From: an uncultured Prevotella sp.
GTDB taxonomy: Bacteria; Bacteroidota; Bacteroidia; Bacteroidales; Bacteroidaceae
Assembly: GCA_905234845.1 (NCBI GenBank)
Contig: CAJOIW010000001.1
Coordinates: 1 to 64,000, forward strand
DNA: 64,000 nt
Direction: 5' to 3'
A program made the translations under genes and the position numbers. This document shows, piece after piece, positions 41,140 through 49,910 of the stretch (positions within the stretch are counted from its first letter, which is position 1; each line of letters starts with the position of its first letter). Under the pieces are notes generated by a model that made no database searches, was not told the DNA's origin, and was given only the letters and a program-made list of their open reading frames with translations.

Positions 41140-44100
41140 ATGACATTTACAAACTTTATAAAGCGGCCGGTGCTCTCGACGGTGATCTCTGTGGTCATTG
41201 TCATCTTGGGCTTCATCGGTCTCGCTACACTGCCCATCGAGCAGTATCCCGACATCGCCCCGCCTACCGTTATGGTGTGGACCTCCTATACGGGAGCTGA
41301 TGCCGAAACGGTCAAAAACTCTGTGCTCGCACCGCTCGAGGAAAGTATCAATGGTGTCGAGGGCATGGACTATATGACGTCATCGGCCACCAACAACGGT
41401 TCAGGAACCATCTCCGTACTCTTCCGCCAAGGTATCAATGCCGATATGTGCGCCGTCAACGTGCAAAACCGTGTGGCGCAGGCACAGGCGTTGCTGCCCG
41501 CAGAAGTGACGCGAGCCGGTGTGCAGGTCATGAAACGTCAGACATCGCAGGTCGTCATGTATACCCTCACTTCCGAAGACGGACGCTATGATGACGAGTT
41601 CCTCACCAACTACGCCAATATCAACATCATCCCTGCCTTGAAACGTATCGAGGGCGTCGGCGATGTGTCGTCGCCAGGTATGAAGACCTACTCCATGCGT
41701 ATCTGGCTGAAACCGGAAGTGATGAAACAATACAACCTGATGCCGACCGACATCAGCGGTGTGCTGGCCGAACAGAACATCGAGGCGGCCCCGGGTTCCT
41801 TCGGTGAGCAGTCGAACGTGGCCTATGAATACGCCATGCGTTACACGGGCCGACTGAAGACGCCAGAGGAATTTGGCAATATCATCATCAAGACCACCGA
41901 CGACGGTCAGACGCTGAAGTTGAAAGATGTGGCCAAGATAGAGCTGGGCGGTTTGCAGTACTCGGTATCGATGAAGAACAACAATCGACCTTCGGTCATG
42001 GGTATGGTGCAGCAGATTGCCGGCTCGAACGCCAACGAAATCGCAAAGAATGTGAAGACTGAGCTTGAAGAGCAGGCCAAGAGTTTCCCGCCGGGACTGG
42101 AGTATAAGATTAACTACGACGTGACGGAATTCCTCTATGCCTCTATCGAGGAGGTGGTGTTCACGCTGATTCTGACGCTCGTACTGGTGTTCCTCGTGGT
42201 TTACGTCTTCCTGCAAGACTTCCGTTCGACACTTATCCCGCTGATTGCCGTGCCCGTCTCGCTCATCGGTACGTTCTTCTTCCTGAAGATGGTGGGCTTC
42301 TCTATCAACCTGCTTGTGTTGTCGGCATTGCTGTTGGCTATTGCTATTGTGGTTGACGACGCCATCATCGTGGTTGAGGCTGTCCATGCCAAGCTCGACC
42401 AGGGCTATAAGAGCACGATGCGTGCGTCGATCGATGCCATGAACGAGATTTCGGGTGCCATTATCTCCATTACGTTGGTGATGGCTTCGGTGTTCATCCC
42501 CGTGTCGTTCATCGGCGGAACGAGTGGAACATTCTATAAGGAGTTCGGTATCACGATGGCTGTCAGCATCTTCATCTCGGCGTTGAACGCCTTGACGCTG
42601 TCGCCGGCACTTTGTGCGTTGTTCCTGAAACCGCACGATGCCGAGGGACACGAGCGTAAGATGTCGTTGCTCGACCGTATGCATACCTCGTTCAACACGT
42701 CTTACGACAAGATTCACAATAAATATAAGAATTCTGTCGAAAAGCTGGTGCGCAAGCCGTTGCTTATCGGATTAGCGGTTATGGCAGGTATTATTGCACT
42801 GGTGTTCACCATGTCGACCACAAAGACCGGTCTTGTACCCGACGAAGATACGGGTACGTTGTTCTGTACCATCTCTATGCCACCAGCCACTTCGGTCGAG
42901 CGCACCAGACAGGTGATTTCCCAGGTCGACTCGATGCTGGCTGCGAACCCCGCTATACAGAGCCGGGAGCAGATTCAGGGCTACAACTTCATTGCCGGTC
43001 AGGGTTCTGACCAAGCTACGTTCATCATCAAGCTGAAACCATTTGAGGAGCGAACTGGCGGTCTGTGGTATAAGATTTCCGGTTTGTGGCAGGGCGACGG
43101 CATCATGCGGTTCTTTGTCAATCCGCGTGAGTCTACCTCTGTCTTGGGAATGATTTACAAGCAGACAGCACAAATCAAGGATGCCCAGATTATCGCCTTC
43201 GGACCGCCTATGATTCCCGGTTTCTCGGCCAACAGTGGTGTGTCGCTTGTGTTGCAAGACCGTACCGGCGGTAATCTGAACCGATTCTTCGAGATTACGC
43301 AGGACTATCTGAAGGAACTGAACACGCGTCCTGAGGTGCAGATGGCCATGACGTCGTACAACCCCAACTATCCTCAGTATATGATCAATGTGGATGTGGC
43401 CAAATGTAAGCAGGTCGGTATCTCGCCGCAGACCGTGCTGACAACGTTGCAGGGTTACTATGGCGGACTCTATGCCTCGAACTTCAACGCCTACGGAAAG
43501 CTCTACCGTGTGATGATTCAAGCCGACCCCGAAAGCCGTATGACACCCGAGAGCATGAACAATATCTATGTCCGCACAGGTGCTGGCATGGCTCCCGTCA
43601 ACGAGTTCTGCACACTGAAACGAGTCTATGGCCCCTCCAACATCAACCGCTTCAACCTGTTCACCGCCATCAATGTGACGGTATCTGTTGCCGACGGCTA
43701 TTCAACGGGTGAGGCCATCAAAGCTGTAGAGGAAGTTGCTAAGGACAAGTTACCCACAGGTTATACCTACGACTACTCAGGTCTGACACGTCAGGAGGCT
43801 CAGTCGAGCAACTCCACGGCACTCATCTTCGTGCTCTGTATCATGTTCATCTATCTGATACTTTCCGCACAGTATGAGAGCTACATCCTGCCGTTAGCCG
43901 TTGTGCTCTCCGTGCCGTTTGGTTTGGCCGGTGCCTTTGGCTTCACGCAGATTTTCGGACATTCCAACGACATCTATATGCAGATTTCGCTCATCATGCT
44001 TATCGGTCTGCTGGCCAAGAACGCCATTCTGATTGTGCAGTTTGCCCTTGAGCGTCGTCAGCTCGGTATGGCCATATCGTGGTCTGCCGTACTCGGTTCG

Positions 44101-44403
44101 GCCGCGCGTCTGCGTCCTATCCTGATGACCTCGCTGGCCATGATCATCGGTCTGCTCCCAATGATGTTTGCCTCTGGTGTCGGCAAGAACGGAAACCAGA
44201 CCCTTGGTGCCGCCGCCGTCGGAGGTATGTTAATCGGTACGCTCTGTCAGCTCTTCGTTGTTCCCACCTTGTTTGTCATCTTCCAGTCGTTGCAGGAGAA
44301 GATTTCGCCTCTGAAGTTTGAAGATGAAGAGAACGCCGATGTGGCACGTGAACTCGAACAATATGCGCATGGTCCTATGCAGGAATATAAATTGGAGGAA
44401 TAG
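41140..44403 (+). CDS. RND multidrug efflux permease (HAE1 family, AcrB-like)
   Basis: 1087 residues, typical length, 12 membrane segments and two large periplasmic loops. N-terminus FIKRPVLSTVISVVIVILGF and LPIEQYPDIAPPTV are signatures of AcrB-type pumps; the proton relay Asp pair is in LAIAIVVDDAIIVVEAV of segment 4, with PVSLIGTFFFL before it. Pumps hydrophobic compounds out using the proton gradient. 12 bp after the adaptor and 3 bp before the channel gene. Confidence 0.97.
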   Translation: MTFTNFIKRPVLSTVISVVIVILGFIGLATLPIEQYPDIAPPTVMVWTSYTGADAETVKNSVLAPLEESINGVEGMDYMTSSATNNGSGTISVLFRQGINADMCAVNVQNRVAQAQALLPAEVTRAGVQVMKRQTSQVVMYTLTSEDGRYDDEFLTNYANINIIPALKRIEGVGDVSSPGMKTYSMRIWLKPEVMKQYNLMPTDISGVLAEQNIEAAPGSFGEQSNVAYEYAMRYTGRLKTPEEFGNIIIKTTDDGQTLKLKDVAKIELGGLQYSVSMKNNNRPSVMGMVQQIAGSNANEIAKNVKTELEEQAKSFPPGLEYKINYDVTEFLYASIEEVVFTLILTLVLVFLVVYVFLQDFRSTLIPLIAVPVSLIGTFFFLKMVGFSINLLVLSALLLAIAIVVDDAIIVVEAVHAKLDQGYKSTMRASIDAMNEISGAIISITLVMASVFIPVSFIGGTSGTFYKEFGITMAVSIFISALNALTLSPALCALFLKPHDAEGHERKMSLLDRMHTSFNTSYDKIHNKYKNSVEKLVRKPLLIGLAVMAGIIALVFTMSTTKTGLVPDEDTGTLFCTISMPPATSVERTRQVISQVDSMLAANPAIQSREQIQGYNFIAGQGSDQATFIIKLKPFEERTGGLWYKISGLWQGDGIMRFFVNPRESTSVLGMIYKQTAQIKDAQIIAFGPPMIPGFSANSGVSLVLQDRTGGNLNRFFEITQDYLKELNTRPEVQMAMTSYNPNYPQYMINVDVAKCKQVGISPQTVLTTLQGYYGGLYASNFNAYGKLYRVMIQADPESRMTPESMNNIYVRTGAGMAPVNEFCTLKRVYGPSNINRFNLFTAINVTVSVADGYSTGEAIKAVEEVAKDKLPTGYTYDYSGLTRQEAQSSNSTALIFVLCIMFIYLILSAQYESYILPLAVVLSVPFGLAGAFGFTQIFGHSNDIYMQISLIMLIGLLAKNAILIVQFALERRQLGMAISWSAVLGSAARLRPILMTSLAMIIGLLPMMFASGVGKNGNQTLGAAAVGGMLIGTLCQLFVVPTLFVIFQSLQEKISPLKFEDEENADVARELEQYAHGPMQEYKLEE

Positions 44404-44406
44404 ACA

Positions 44407-45819
44407 ATGAAAATGAGACAATATATATATGGGTGCCTGGCAGTCGTGCTGCTTTCGGGCTGTAGCACCTATAAACACATGAAGCAGCAGCTCTATGCTC
44501 CCTACGAGCGTCCCGAGGTCAACACTCAGGGCATTGTGCGCGATCCGCTCTCGGCAGTCGACACGCTTGCAGCCGCTGACACCACGAGCTTCGGCAACCT
44601 GCCGTGGCGCTCGGTCTTCACCGACAGCTACCTGCGCGAGCTGATTGAAAAAGGTCTGACCAACAACGTCGACCTGCTCAATGCCGCGCTCAACGTGAAG
44701 ATGGCCGAGCAGCAGCTCAAGACAGCCCGTCTGGCCTTCCTGCCCTCGTTCACATTCACTCCGCAGGGAACACTCTCCACTTTGGACTTCGGAAAAGTCA
44801 GCAAAACCTATCAGCTGCCCATCTCGGCGAGTTGGAATGTCGATCTCTTTGGCAATCTGCTTTCACAGAAACGCGCCGCGCAAGTGACTTTGTTGGCTAC
44901 ACAGGATTATCAGACTGTTGTAAAAACCAATGTCATCTCTGCTATTGCCAACATGTATTACACTTTGCTCATGCTTGACAGCCAGCTTGCTGTACTCGAC
45001 GACATGGAGCAACTCACCAAAGATACATGGGACTTGATGAAACTTATGAAGGACACGCGCATAGGCTATCGTTCCACTTCGGTGCAAAGTGCCGAGGCTA
45101 ACTACCTCTCTGTGCAGGCGCAAAAGGTTGATATGCGCAGGCAGATACGCGAAGTGGAGAACTCTCTGTCGCTTTTGCTCGGCCAGCCTGCGCAGGCCAT
45201 ACCACGAGGTACGCTTGACGACCAGAGCCTGCCATCCGACCTTTCTACAGGTGTGGGCATTAAGCTGTTAGCCAACCGTGCCGATGTGCATGCTGCTGAG
45301 ATGCAGCTCGCACAGTGCTTCTACGGCATAGAGACTGCCCGGTCGCGTTTCTATCCGCAGATATCCATCAATCCGTCTGGCATTTTCACCAACTCCGCAG
45401 GTGTTGTGGTAAACCCCGGGAAGATACTTTTATCGGTTGTCGGGAGTCTCGTTCAGCCCATCTACATGAAGGGTCAGCTTACTGCTGGCCTGCGAGTGGC
45501 AGAAGCTCAATACGAGCAAGCCTATAACAAGTGGCAGCAGTCCATCCTACAGGCAGGTAGTGAGGTGAGCAATGCCCTTGTGCAATACACCGCAGCAGAG
45601 GAGAAAGGGCGCATAGAGGCACAGCAGATTGAGGTTCTCAAGCAGAACGTGGCTGATATCAAGACCCTCATGACCCGTGCTAGTGGAACAACCTATCTTG
45701 AGGTTATTCAGGCTCAGAGCAGCCTGCTTAATGCGCAAATCTCTAAAATTACCGACGACTTTAATAAGGTTCAGGCCGTTGTTAACCTCTATCAAGCCCT
45801 CGGTGGGGGAGTGAAATAG
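44407..45819 (+). CDS. TolC/OprM-type outer membrane efflux lipoprotein
   Basis: 470 residues, signal with lipobox LLSGC (Cys19). Two repeated outer-membrane-efflux domains: ELIEKGLTNNVDLLNAALNVKMAEQQL...LPSFTFTP and LLANRADVHAAEMQLAQCFYGIETARSRFYPQISI, ending in the second hairpin (YLEVIQAQSSLLNAQ). Matches the NodT family. Forms the exit channel of the pump. Ends the operon. Confidence 0.95.
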   Translation: MKMRQYIYGCLAVVLLSGCSTYKHMKQQLYAPYERPEVNTQGIVRDPLSAVDTLAAADTTSFGNLPWRSVFTDSYLRELIEKGLTNNVDLLNAALNVKMAEQQLKTARLAFLPSFTFTPQGTLSTLDFGKVSKTYQLPISASWNVDLFGNLLSQKRAAQVTLLATQDYQTVVKTNVISAIANMYYTLLMLDSQLAVLDDMEQLTKDTWDLMKLMKDTRIGYRSTSVQSAEANYLSVQAQKVDMRRQIREVENSLSLLLGQPAQAIPRGTLDDQSLPSDLSTGVGIKLLANRADVHAAEMQLAQCFYGIETARSRFYPQISINPSGIFTNSAGVVVNPGKILLSVVGSLVQPIYMKGQLTAGLRVAEAQYEQAYNKWQQSILQAGSEVSNALVQYTAAEEKGRIEAQQIEVLKQNVADIKTLMTRASGTTYLEVIQAQSSLLNAQISKITDDFNKVQAVVNLYQALGGGVK

Positions 45820-46118
45820 GAGCGAAAAGTGAAGAATAAAGAAGTTAACAGGAGTTAGCCGCTTTGCGGCGAAGTTAAGGGATGTTACAGGAACCTCTCC
45901 CCATCCCTCTCCCAAGGGGAGGGGGCTGTGTACAGTTGGATTTCCTCTCCTTCGGGGGAAAGGCTACGGGTAGGCGCGCCAGCGGGAATGGGCTACGGGG
46001 GGCGAGCTTTGCTCGGGATGGGTCAGGAGGGGTTCAACTATTGTCCGTTAACTTCCATGAGCCAGGCTCATTAACTTCAGATAACTTCCTATAATTTCTA
46101 ATTAATAACATTAAAAAT
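45820..46118. other. Repeat-packed intergenic region before lpxA
   Basis: About 300 bp with almost nothing but repeats: AAGTTAACAGGAGTTAG spacer, a GCCGCTTTGCGGC hairpin, a GC-rich repeat (45893-45928), a second one with the composite GGCTACGGG motif (45941-46037), and GTTAACTTCCATGAGC. No ORF and no clear terminator of the efflux operon other than these hairpins. Confidence 0.75.
45893..46037. repeat. GC-rich repeats and GGCTACGGG composite repeat
   Basis: CTCTCCCAAGGGGAGGG at 45907-45925, CTCTCCTTCGGGGGAAAGG at 45944-45962, then GGCTACGGGTAGGCG (45962-) and GGCTACGGGGGGCGAGC...GCTCGGGATGGG (45990-). The last composite recurs at 60803-60844, and its CCCATCCCGAGC part recurs inside folK. Confidence 0.8.
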
Positions 46119-46898
46119 ATGAGTGACATTTCTCCAAGAGCAGAAGTCAGCCCTAAAGCTATAATTGGTGAGGGCTGCAAAATATTTCCATTCGTCTATA
46201 TCGAAGACGATGTGGTTATCGGTGACAATTGCATCATCTTTCCATTTGTGTCTATCATGAATGGCACCCGTATGGGCAGTCATAACAAAGTGCATCAGGG
46301 TACCGTCCTTGGTGCATTGCCTCAGGACTTTAATTTTCAGGGAGAGAAGTCGGAGCTTATTATCGGAGACAACAACATCATCCGCGAAAACGTCGTGGTC
46401 AATCGAGCAACTCATCATGGCGGTCAGACCATTATAGGTAAGGATAATTGCCTCATGGAAGGAGCTCATATCAGCCACGACACGAAGGTTGGTGATAGCT
46501 GCGTTTTCGGTTATGGAACCAAAATTGCTGGCGACTGCGAAATAGGGAACGGAGTTATTTTTTCTTCCTCTGTCATCCAGAACGCTGGTACCCGCGTTGG
46601 TGAAGGAGCTATGATACAAGCAGGCACCACTTTCTCCAAAGACGTGCCACCCTATGTCATCGCTGGCGGAACCCCTGTTGGTTATATTGGTGTAAATAAC
46701 ACCATGTGCCGCACTTATGGTATTGAGGAAAAAGTATTGCGGCACATCGCCAATGCCTACCGTCTCGTCTTCAACGGACAGAACAGTGTTCTTGACGCAG
46801 CCTTACAAATAGAGCAGCAAGTGCCCGACAGTCCTGAAATACAGAATATCATCAGCTTTATCCGCACTACACAGCAAGGCTTCATAGGGAAAATATAA
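46119..46898 (+). CDS. lpxA: UDP-N-acetylglucosamine acyltransferase LpxA (left-handed beta-helix)
   Basis: 259 residues of hexapeptide repeats (IIGEGCKIFPFVYIEDDVVIG and so on), then a C-terminal helical cap (GIEEKVLRHIANAYRLVFN). The catalytic His is in GAHISHDTKVGD. First committed step of lipid A, attaching a hydroxyacyl chain to UDP-GlcNAc. It is diverged from the LpxA usually clustered with lpxC-fabZ in Bacteroidetes, so it may be the second paralogue these bacteria often have. Promoter not obvious, preceded by the repeat region. Confidence 0.88.
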   Translation: MSDISPRAEVSPKAIIGEGCKIFPFVYIEDDVVIGDNCIIFPFVSIMNGTRMGSHNKVHQGTVLGALPQDFNFQGEKSELIIGDNNIIRENVVVNRATHHGGQTIIGKDNCLMEGAHISHDTKVGDSCVFGYGTKIAGDCEIGNGVIFSSSVIQNAGTRVGEGAMIQAGTTFSKDVPPYVIAGGTPVGYIGVNNTMCRTYGIEEKVLRHIANAYRLVFNGQNSVLDAALQIEQQVPDSPEIQNIISFIRTTQQGFIGKI

Positions 46899-46930
46899 AT
46901 GTGGTATGAAGAATTTAAGGTGAAATATAA

Positions 46931-46970
46931 AGAAAGCATCTCGACTGTTATAACCGAGATGCTTTCTTTT
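46931..46970. terminator. Bidirectional terminator between lpxA and the radical SAM gene
   Basis: Perfect 13-bp stem AGAAAGCATCTCG / CGAGATGCTTTCT (46931-46943 with 46955-46967), then TTTT on the + strand; A-rich on the other side. Confidence 0.88.
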
Positions 46971-46985
46971 GCTATCGATACTATA

Positions 46986-47792
46986 TCAATATGAGGCTGT
47001 ACAGGGGATGCCCATGGCGATGACGCGATCACGGATGCTGTCGAGTTCTTCGTGAGTGGCTTTGTGGAGTGTGGCGTCGGGTGTTTCGCGGTCGATGGTG
47101 TAGACCATAACGGCCTGCGGGGAGATTTCCTTTATGGCCTGCAGCCAGGGAGCAACAAATTGCTCGGTCGTGTTGTCGAGCAGGAAAGCCCCCTCCAACC
47201 TCCCCCCACTGGGGGCGGCTTCTTTCTTTTTCAAAAACATAGTTTGTATGATAACGTGTCCTTGAAAGTGTTGGAGTTGTTGTACGATGTCGGCGGCACG
47301 ATAGTTGGGTGAAGTGGGACGGTCGACACATCGGATGAAGTTGTCGTCGACGGTGTCGAGCTTCTGGATGTTGTTGTCGACTCGCAGCAGGGCTTTGAAT
47401 ACTTTTGGGCGATGTATAAAGGTTGCGTTGCTGAGCACAGATACTCTTGCATGGGGGCAATAGCAGTCGCGCAGACGTATGGTATCGTCAATAATCTCGG
47501 GAAAGTGAGGATGGGCAGTGGGCTCGCCATTGCCGGCAAAGGTGATTACATCGGGCACAAGACCTTCGACAATCATCGCTTTAAGTTTTTCCTCGAGGGC
47601 GACGGCCACCTCTTCGCGTGTAGGTCGGGGTAATGTGGGTCGGTGGTCGTGGTTGAAGCCGCATTCGCAGTAGATGCAGTCGAAAGTGCAGAGCTTGCCG
47701 TCTGAAGGCATGAGGTTGATGCCGAGGGATGTTCCGAGGCGGCGGCTGTGTATAGGTCCAAAAATGGGCGAGGAATAGATGATAGTGCTCAT
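46986..47792 (-). CDS. Radical SAM protein with in-frame GC-rich repeat
   Basis: Start at 47792 (MSTIIYSSPIFGPIHSRRLG) gives 268 residues; the earlier ATG at 47852 lies past the promoter. The SAM [4Fe-4S] motif is CTFDCIYC (Cys35, Cys39, Cys42), followed by ITFAGNGEPTAHPHF and SVLSNATF. Family resembles wyosine-like/YfkA-type small radical SAM proteins of unknown substrate common in Bacteroidetes. Residues 191-203 (EAAPSGGRLEGAF) are encoded by one 33-bp repeat, in a loop after IIQTMFLKKK where relatives have a short turn. Divergent from ftsX. Confidence 0.88.
   Translation of the reverse strand: MSTIIYSSPIFGPIHSRRLGTSLGINLMPSDGKLCTFDCIYCECGFNHDHRPTLPRPTREEVAVALEEKLKAMIVEGLVPDVITFAGNGEPTAHPHFPEIIDDTIRLRDCYCPHARVSVLSNATFIHRPKVFKALLRVDNNIQKLDTVDDNFIRCVDRPTSPNYRAADIVQQLQHFQGHVIIQTMFLKKKEAAPSGGRLEGAFLLDNTTEQFVAPWLQAIKEISPQAVMVYTIDRETPDATLHKATHEELDSIRDRVIAMGIPCTASY
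47188..47220. repeat. Solo 33-bp repeat inside the radical SAM gene
   Basis: Same sequence as in folK (52424-52456) over its full length and near-identical to the terminal repeats of the DUF559 element; core CCAACCTCCCCCCACTGGG. Confidence 0.88.
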
Positions 47793-47829
47793 TTTTTTAT
47801 TAACAATTGATATTTTCTTAAATTTTTGG

Positions 47830-47837
47830 CAAAAATA
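47830..47837 (-). promoter_or_regulatory. -7 box of the radical SAM gene
   Basis: Minus-strand TATTTTTG followed by CC, 38 bp from the start codon. Confidence 0.6.
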
Positions 47838-47881
47838 CAAAATAATTGACAAATGACAATTGGTAATTGATAATTATTTTG

Positions 47882-47889
47882 TATTTTTG
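47882..47889 (+). promoter_or_regulatory. -7 box of the ftsX operon
   Basis: TATTTTTG followed by C, 31 bp before ATG 47920; the spacer upstream is made of AATTGACAAATGACAATTGG repeats. Confidence 0.6.
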
Positions 47890-47919
47890 CGCTCTGAATT
47901 TCATTATTGCTTTAAGGCT

Positions 47920-48798
47920 ATGGGAAAGAAACGTAAGAAAACGAGTAGCCGTCAAGGATTGCAGGCTGTGACTTTATGCATTAGTACTGCACTGGTTCTT
48001 ATATTGTTAGGGCTGGTGGTGTTTTCTGTTCTGACTGCCCGAAACTTGTCGGCTTACGTAAAGCAGAATTTAGTGGTGACAGTATTCTTGGACAACGAGG
48101 TTACTCCCTCTGAGGCCAACAAGCTCGCTACTCGTCTGAAGAGCCGTACCTATGTAAACGGGCTGGACTATATCAGCAAGGAGCAGGCTCTCAAAGAGGG
48201 AACGGAGATGCTGGGTGCCGACCCGTCGGAGTTTATAGGCGAGAATCCCTTCTCATCGTCGATGGAACTGACCTTGAAGTCTGACTATGCCAACAACGAC
48301 TCGCTGGCATGGATAGCGAAAGAGCTGAAAGCTTACCCGAAGGTGACGGAGATAAAATATCAGAAAGACTTGATAGAGGCTGTCAACCGTAATTTGGCGA
48401 AGATTAGCCTGGTCTTGTTGGTGTTGGCTGTTTTGCTGACTTTTGTGTCGTTCTCGCTTATCAATAACACGGTGCGCTTGGGCATTTACGCGCGGCGTTT
48501 CTCCATTCATACGATGAAGCTGGTGGGTGCGTCATGGGGGTTCATCCGTCGTCCGTTTGTGAGGCGGGCCATCATCGTAGGTCTGATAGCGGCGGTTATC
48601 GCTTGTCTGGTTTTGGGCGGATTGATTTGGCTGCTTTATCGTCATGAGCCTGAGATTCTTACAGTGATTACCTGGGAAGTGCTCGCCATCACGGCAGCGG
48701 TGGTTTTCGTTTTCGGTATTCTTATCACAGCCATGTGTGCAAGCATCTCCGTCAATAAGTTTCTGCGCATGAAGGCAGGCGAATTGTATAAGATATAG
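47920..48798 (+). CDS. ftsX: Cell division protein FtsX
   Basis: Start at 47920 (MGKKRKKTSSRQG), 20 codons inside the longest frame, because the promoter lies between. 292 residues: cytoplasmic basic N-terminus, first membrane segment (ALVLILLGLVVFSVLTA), a periplasmic domain (VTVFLDNEVTPSEANKLATRL), then three membrane segments including FSLINNTVRLGIYARRFSIHTMKLVGAS. Partner of FtsE, regulating septal wall hydrolysis. Begins a conserved run ftsX, DUF3098, uppP, truB, queA, folK. Confidence 0.93.
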   Translation: MGKKRKKTSSRQGLQAVTLCISTALVLILLGLVVFSVLTARNLSAYVKQNLVVTVFLDNEVTPSEANKLATRLKSRTYVNGLDYISKEQALKEGTEMLGADPSEFIGENPFSSSMELTLKSDYANNDSLAWIAKELKAYPKVTEIKYQKDLIEAVNRNLAKISLVLLVLAVLLTFVSFSLINNTVRLGIYARRFSIHTMKLVGASWGFIRRPFVRRAIIVGLIAAVIACLVLGGLIWLLYRHEPEILTVITWEVLAITAAVVFVFGILITAMCASISVNKFLRMKAGELYKI

Positions 48799-48821
48799 AA
48801 TAATTAAACTACGTTTAGTGT

Positions 48822-49049
48822 ATGGATAGGAAGAATTTTGCATTCGATAAATACAATTTCATTTTGTTGACCATAGGTATGATTGTGGTCATCGTGGGTT
48901 TCATCCTGATGAGTGGTGGCAGCTCTACTGAGGCCGGATATAATCCCGACATTTTTAGCGTGCGTCGCATCCGTGTGGCTCCGGTGGTTTGTTTTCTGGG
49001 GTTCATTTTTATGGTATATGCCATCATTCGTAAACCTAAAGAGAAGTAA
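48822..49049 (+). CDS. DUF3098 small membrane protein
   Basis: 75 residues with two membrane segments (FILLTIGMIVVIVGFILMSG and VAPVVCFLGFIFMVYAII) and the connecting YNPDIFSVRRIRVAP, diagnostic of DUF3098, always between ftsX and uppP in Bacteroidetes. Function unknown; probably cell envelope. Its stop is immediately followed by the uppP ATG. Confidence 0.92.
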   Translation: MDRKNFAFDKYNFILLTIGMIVVIVGFILMSGGSSTEAGYNPDIFSVRRIRVAPVVCFLGFIFMVYAIIRKPKEK

Positions 49050-49910
49050 ATGGACTGGATAGAAACCTTGATTATCTCGATAGTGGAGGGGCTCACGGAG
49101 TTTCTTCCTGTGTCGTCGACTGGTCACATGATTATTACGCAGAACCTGCTGGGTATTCAGCCGGGCGACCCGTTTGTTCATGCCTTTACGTTTATCATCC
49201 AGTTTGGAGCCATCCTTTCGGTGGTGTGCCTTTACTGGAGACGCTTTTTCAGGTTCGACAACACGCCTGCGCCCGAGGGGAGCACGGTGTGGCAGCGACT
49301 GAAATATAGATATCGTTTCTACTGGTTGCTCTTTGTGGGTGTATTGCCCGCAGTGATTATCGGCTTGCTGGCGAAGAAATCGGGCTTGCTCGACTGGCTG
49401 CTCGATAGTGTCGAGGTGGTGGCCGTGATGCTCGTCGTGGGCGGTATCTTCATGCTCTTCTGCGACAGGCTCTTTAACAAGGGCACTGAGGAGAATAAGA
49501 TGACGGAGAAGCGTGCTTTTAACATCGGTCTTTTCCAGTGTATCTCGGTTATTCCGGGCGTGTCGCGTTCGATGGCGACCATCGTGGGCGGCATGACGCA
49601 GGGGCTGACGCGCAAGCGTGCTGCCGAGTTCTCGTTCTTTCTGGCGGTGCCGACGATGGCCGGTGCGACGCTACTCGACCTGCTCGACCTGCTGAAAGAC
49701 GATGCTACGTGGGCTACGAGTCATAATATCTGTATGTTGGTGCTTGGCTGCGTTGTCGCGTTCGTCGTGGCCCTGCTTGCCATGAAGTGGTTTGTGGGCT
49801 TCCTTACCAAATATGGTTTCAAGGCCTTTGGTGTCTATCGCATCATCGTGGGAGGAGTCATCATTCTCCTGTTGCTTACAGGCCATTCTCTGGTGATGGT
49901 AGAAGGGTGA
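49050..49910 (+). CDS. uppP: Undecaprenyl-diphosphatase
   Basis: 286 residues, about eight membrane segments. The BacA/UppP catalytic motifs are SIVEGLTEFLPVSSTGHMI and FQCISVIPGVSRSMATI. Recycles undecaprenyl pyrophosphate to the carrier phosphate for wall and O-antigen synthesis; overproduction gives bacitracin resistance in other bacteria. No gap to DUF3098, and its TGA overlaps the truB GTG start. Confidence 0.96.
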   Translation: MDWIETLIISIVEGLTEFLPVSSTGHMIITQNLLGIQPGDPFVHAFTFIIQFGAILSVVCLYWRRFFRFDNTPAPEGSTVWQRLKYRYRFYWLLFVGVLPAVIIGLLAKKSGLLDWLLDSVEVVAVMLVVGGIFMLFCDRLFNKGTEENKMTEKRAFNIGLFQCISVIPGVSRSMATIVGGMTQGLTRKRAAEFSFFLAVPTMAGATLLDLLDLLKDDATWATSHNICMLVLGCVVAFVVALLAMKWFVGFLTKYGFKAFGVYRIIVGGVIILLLLTGHSLVMVEG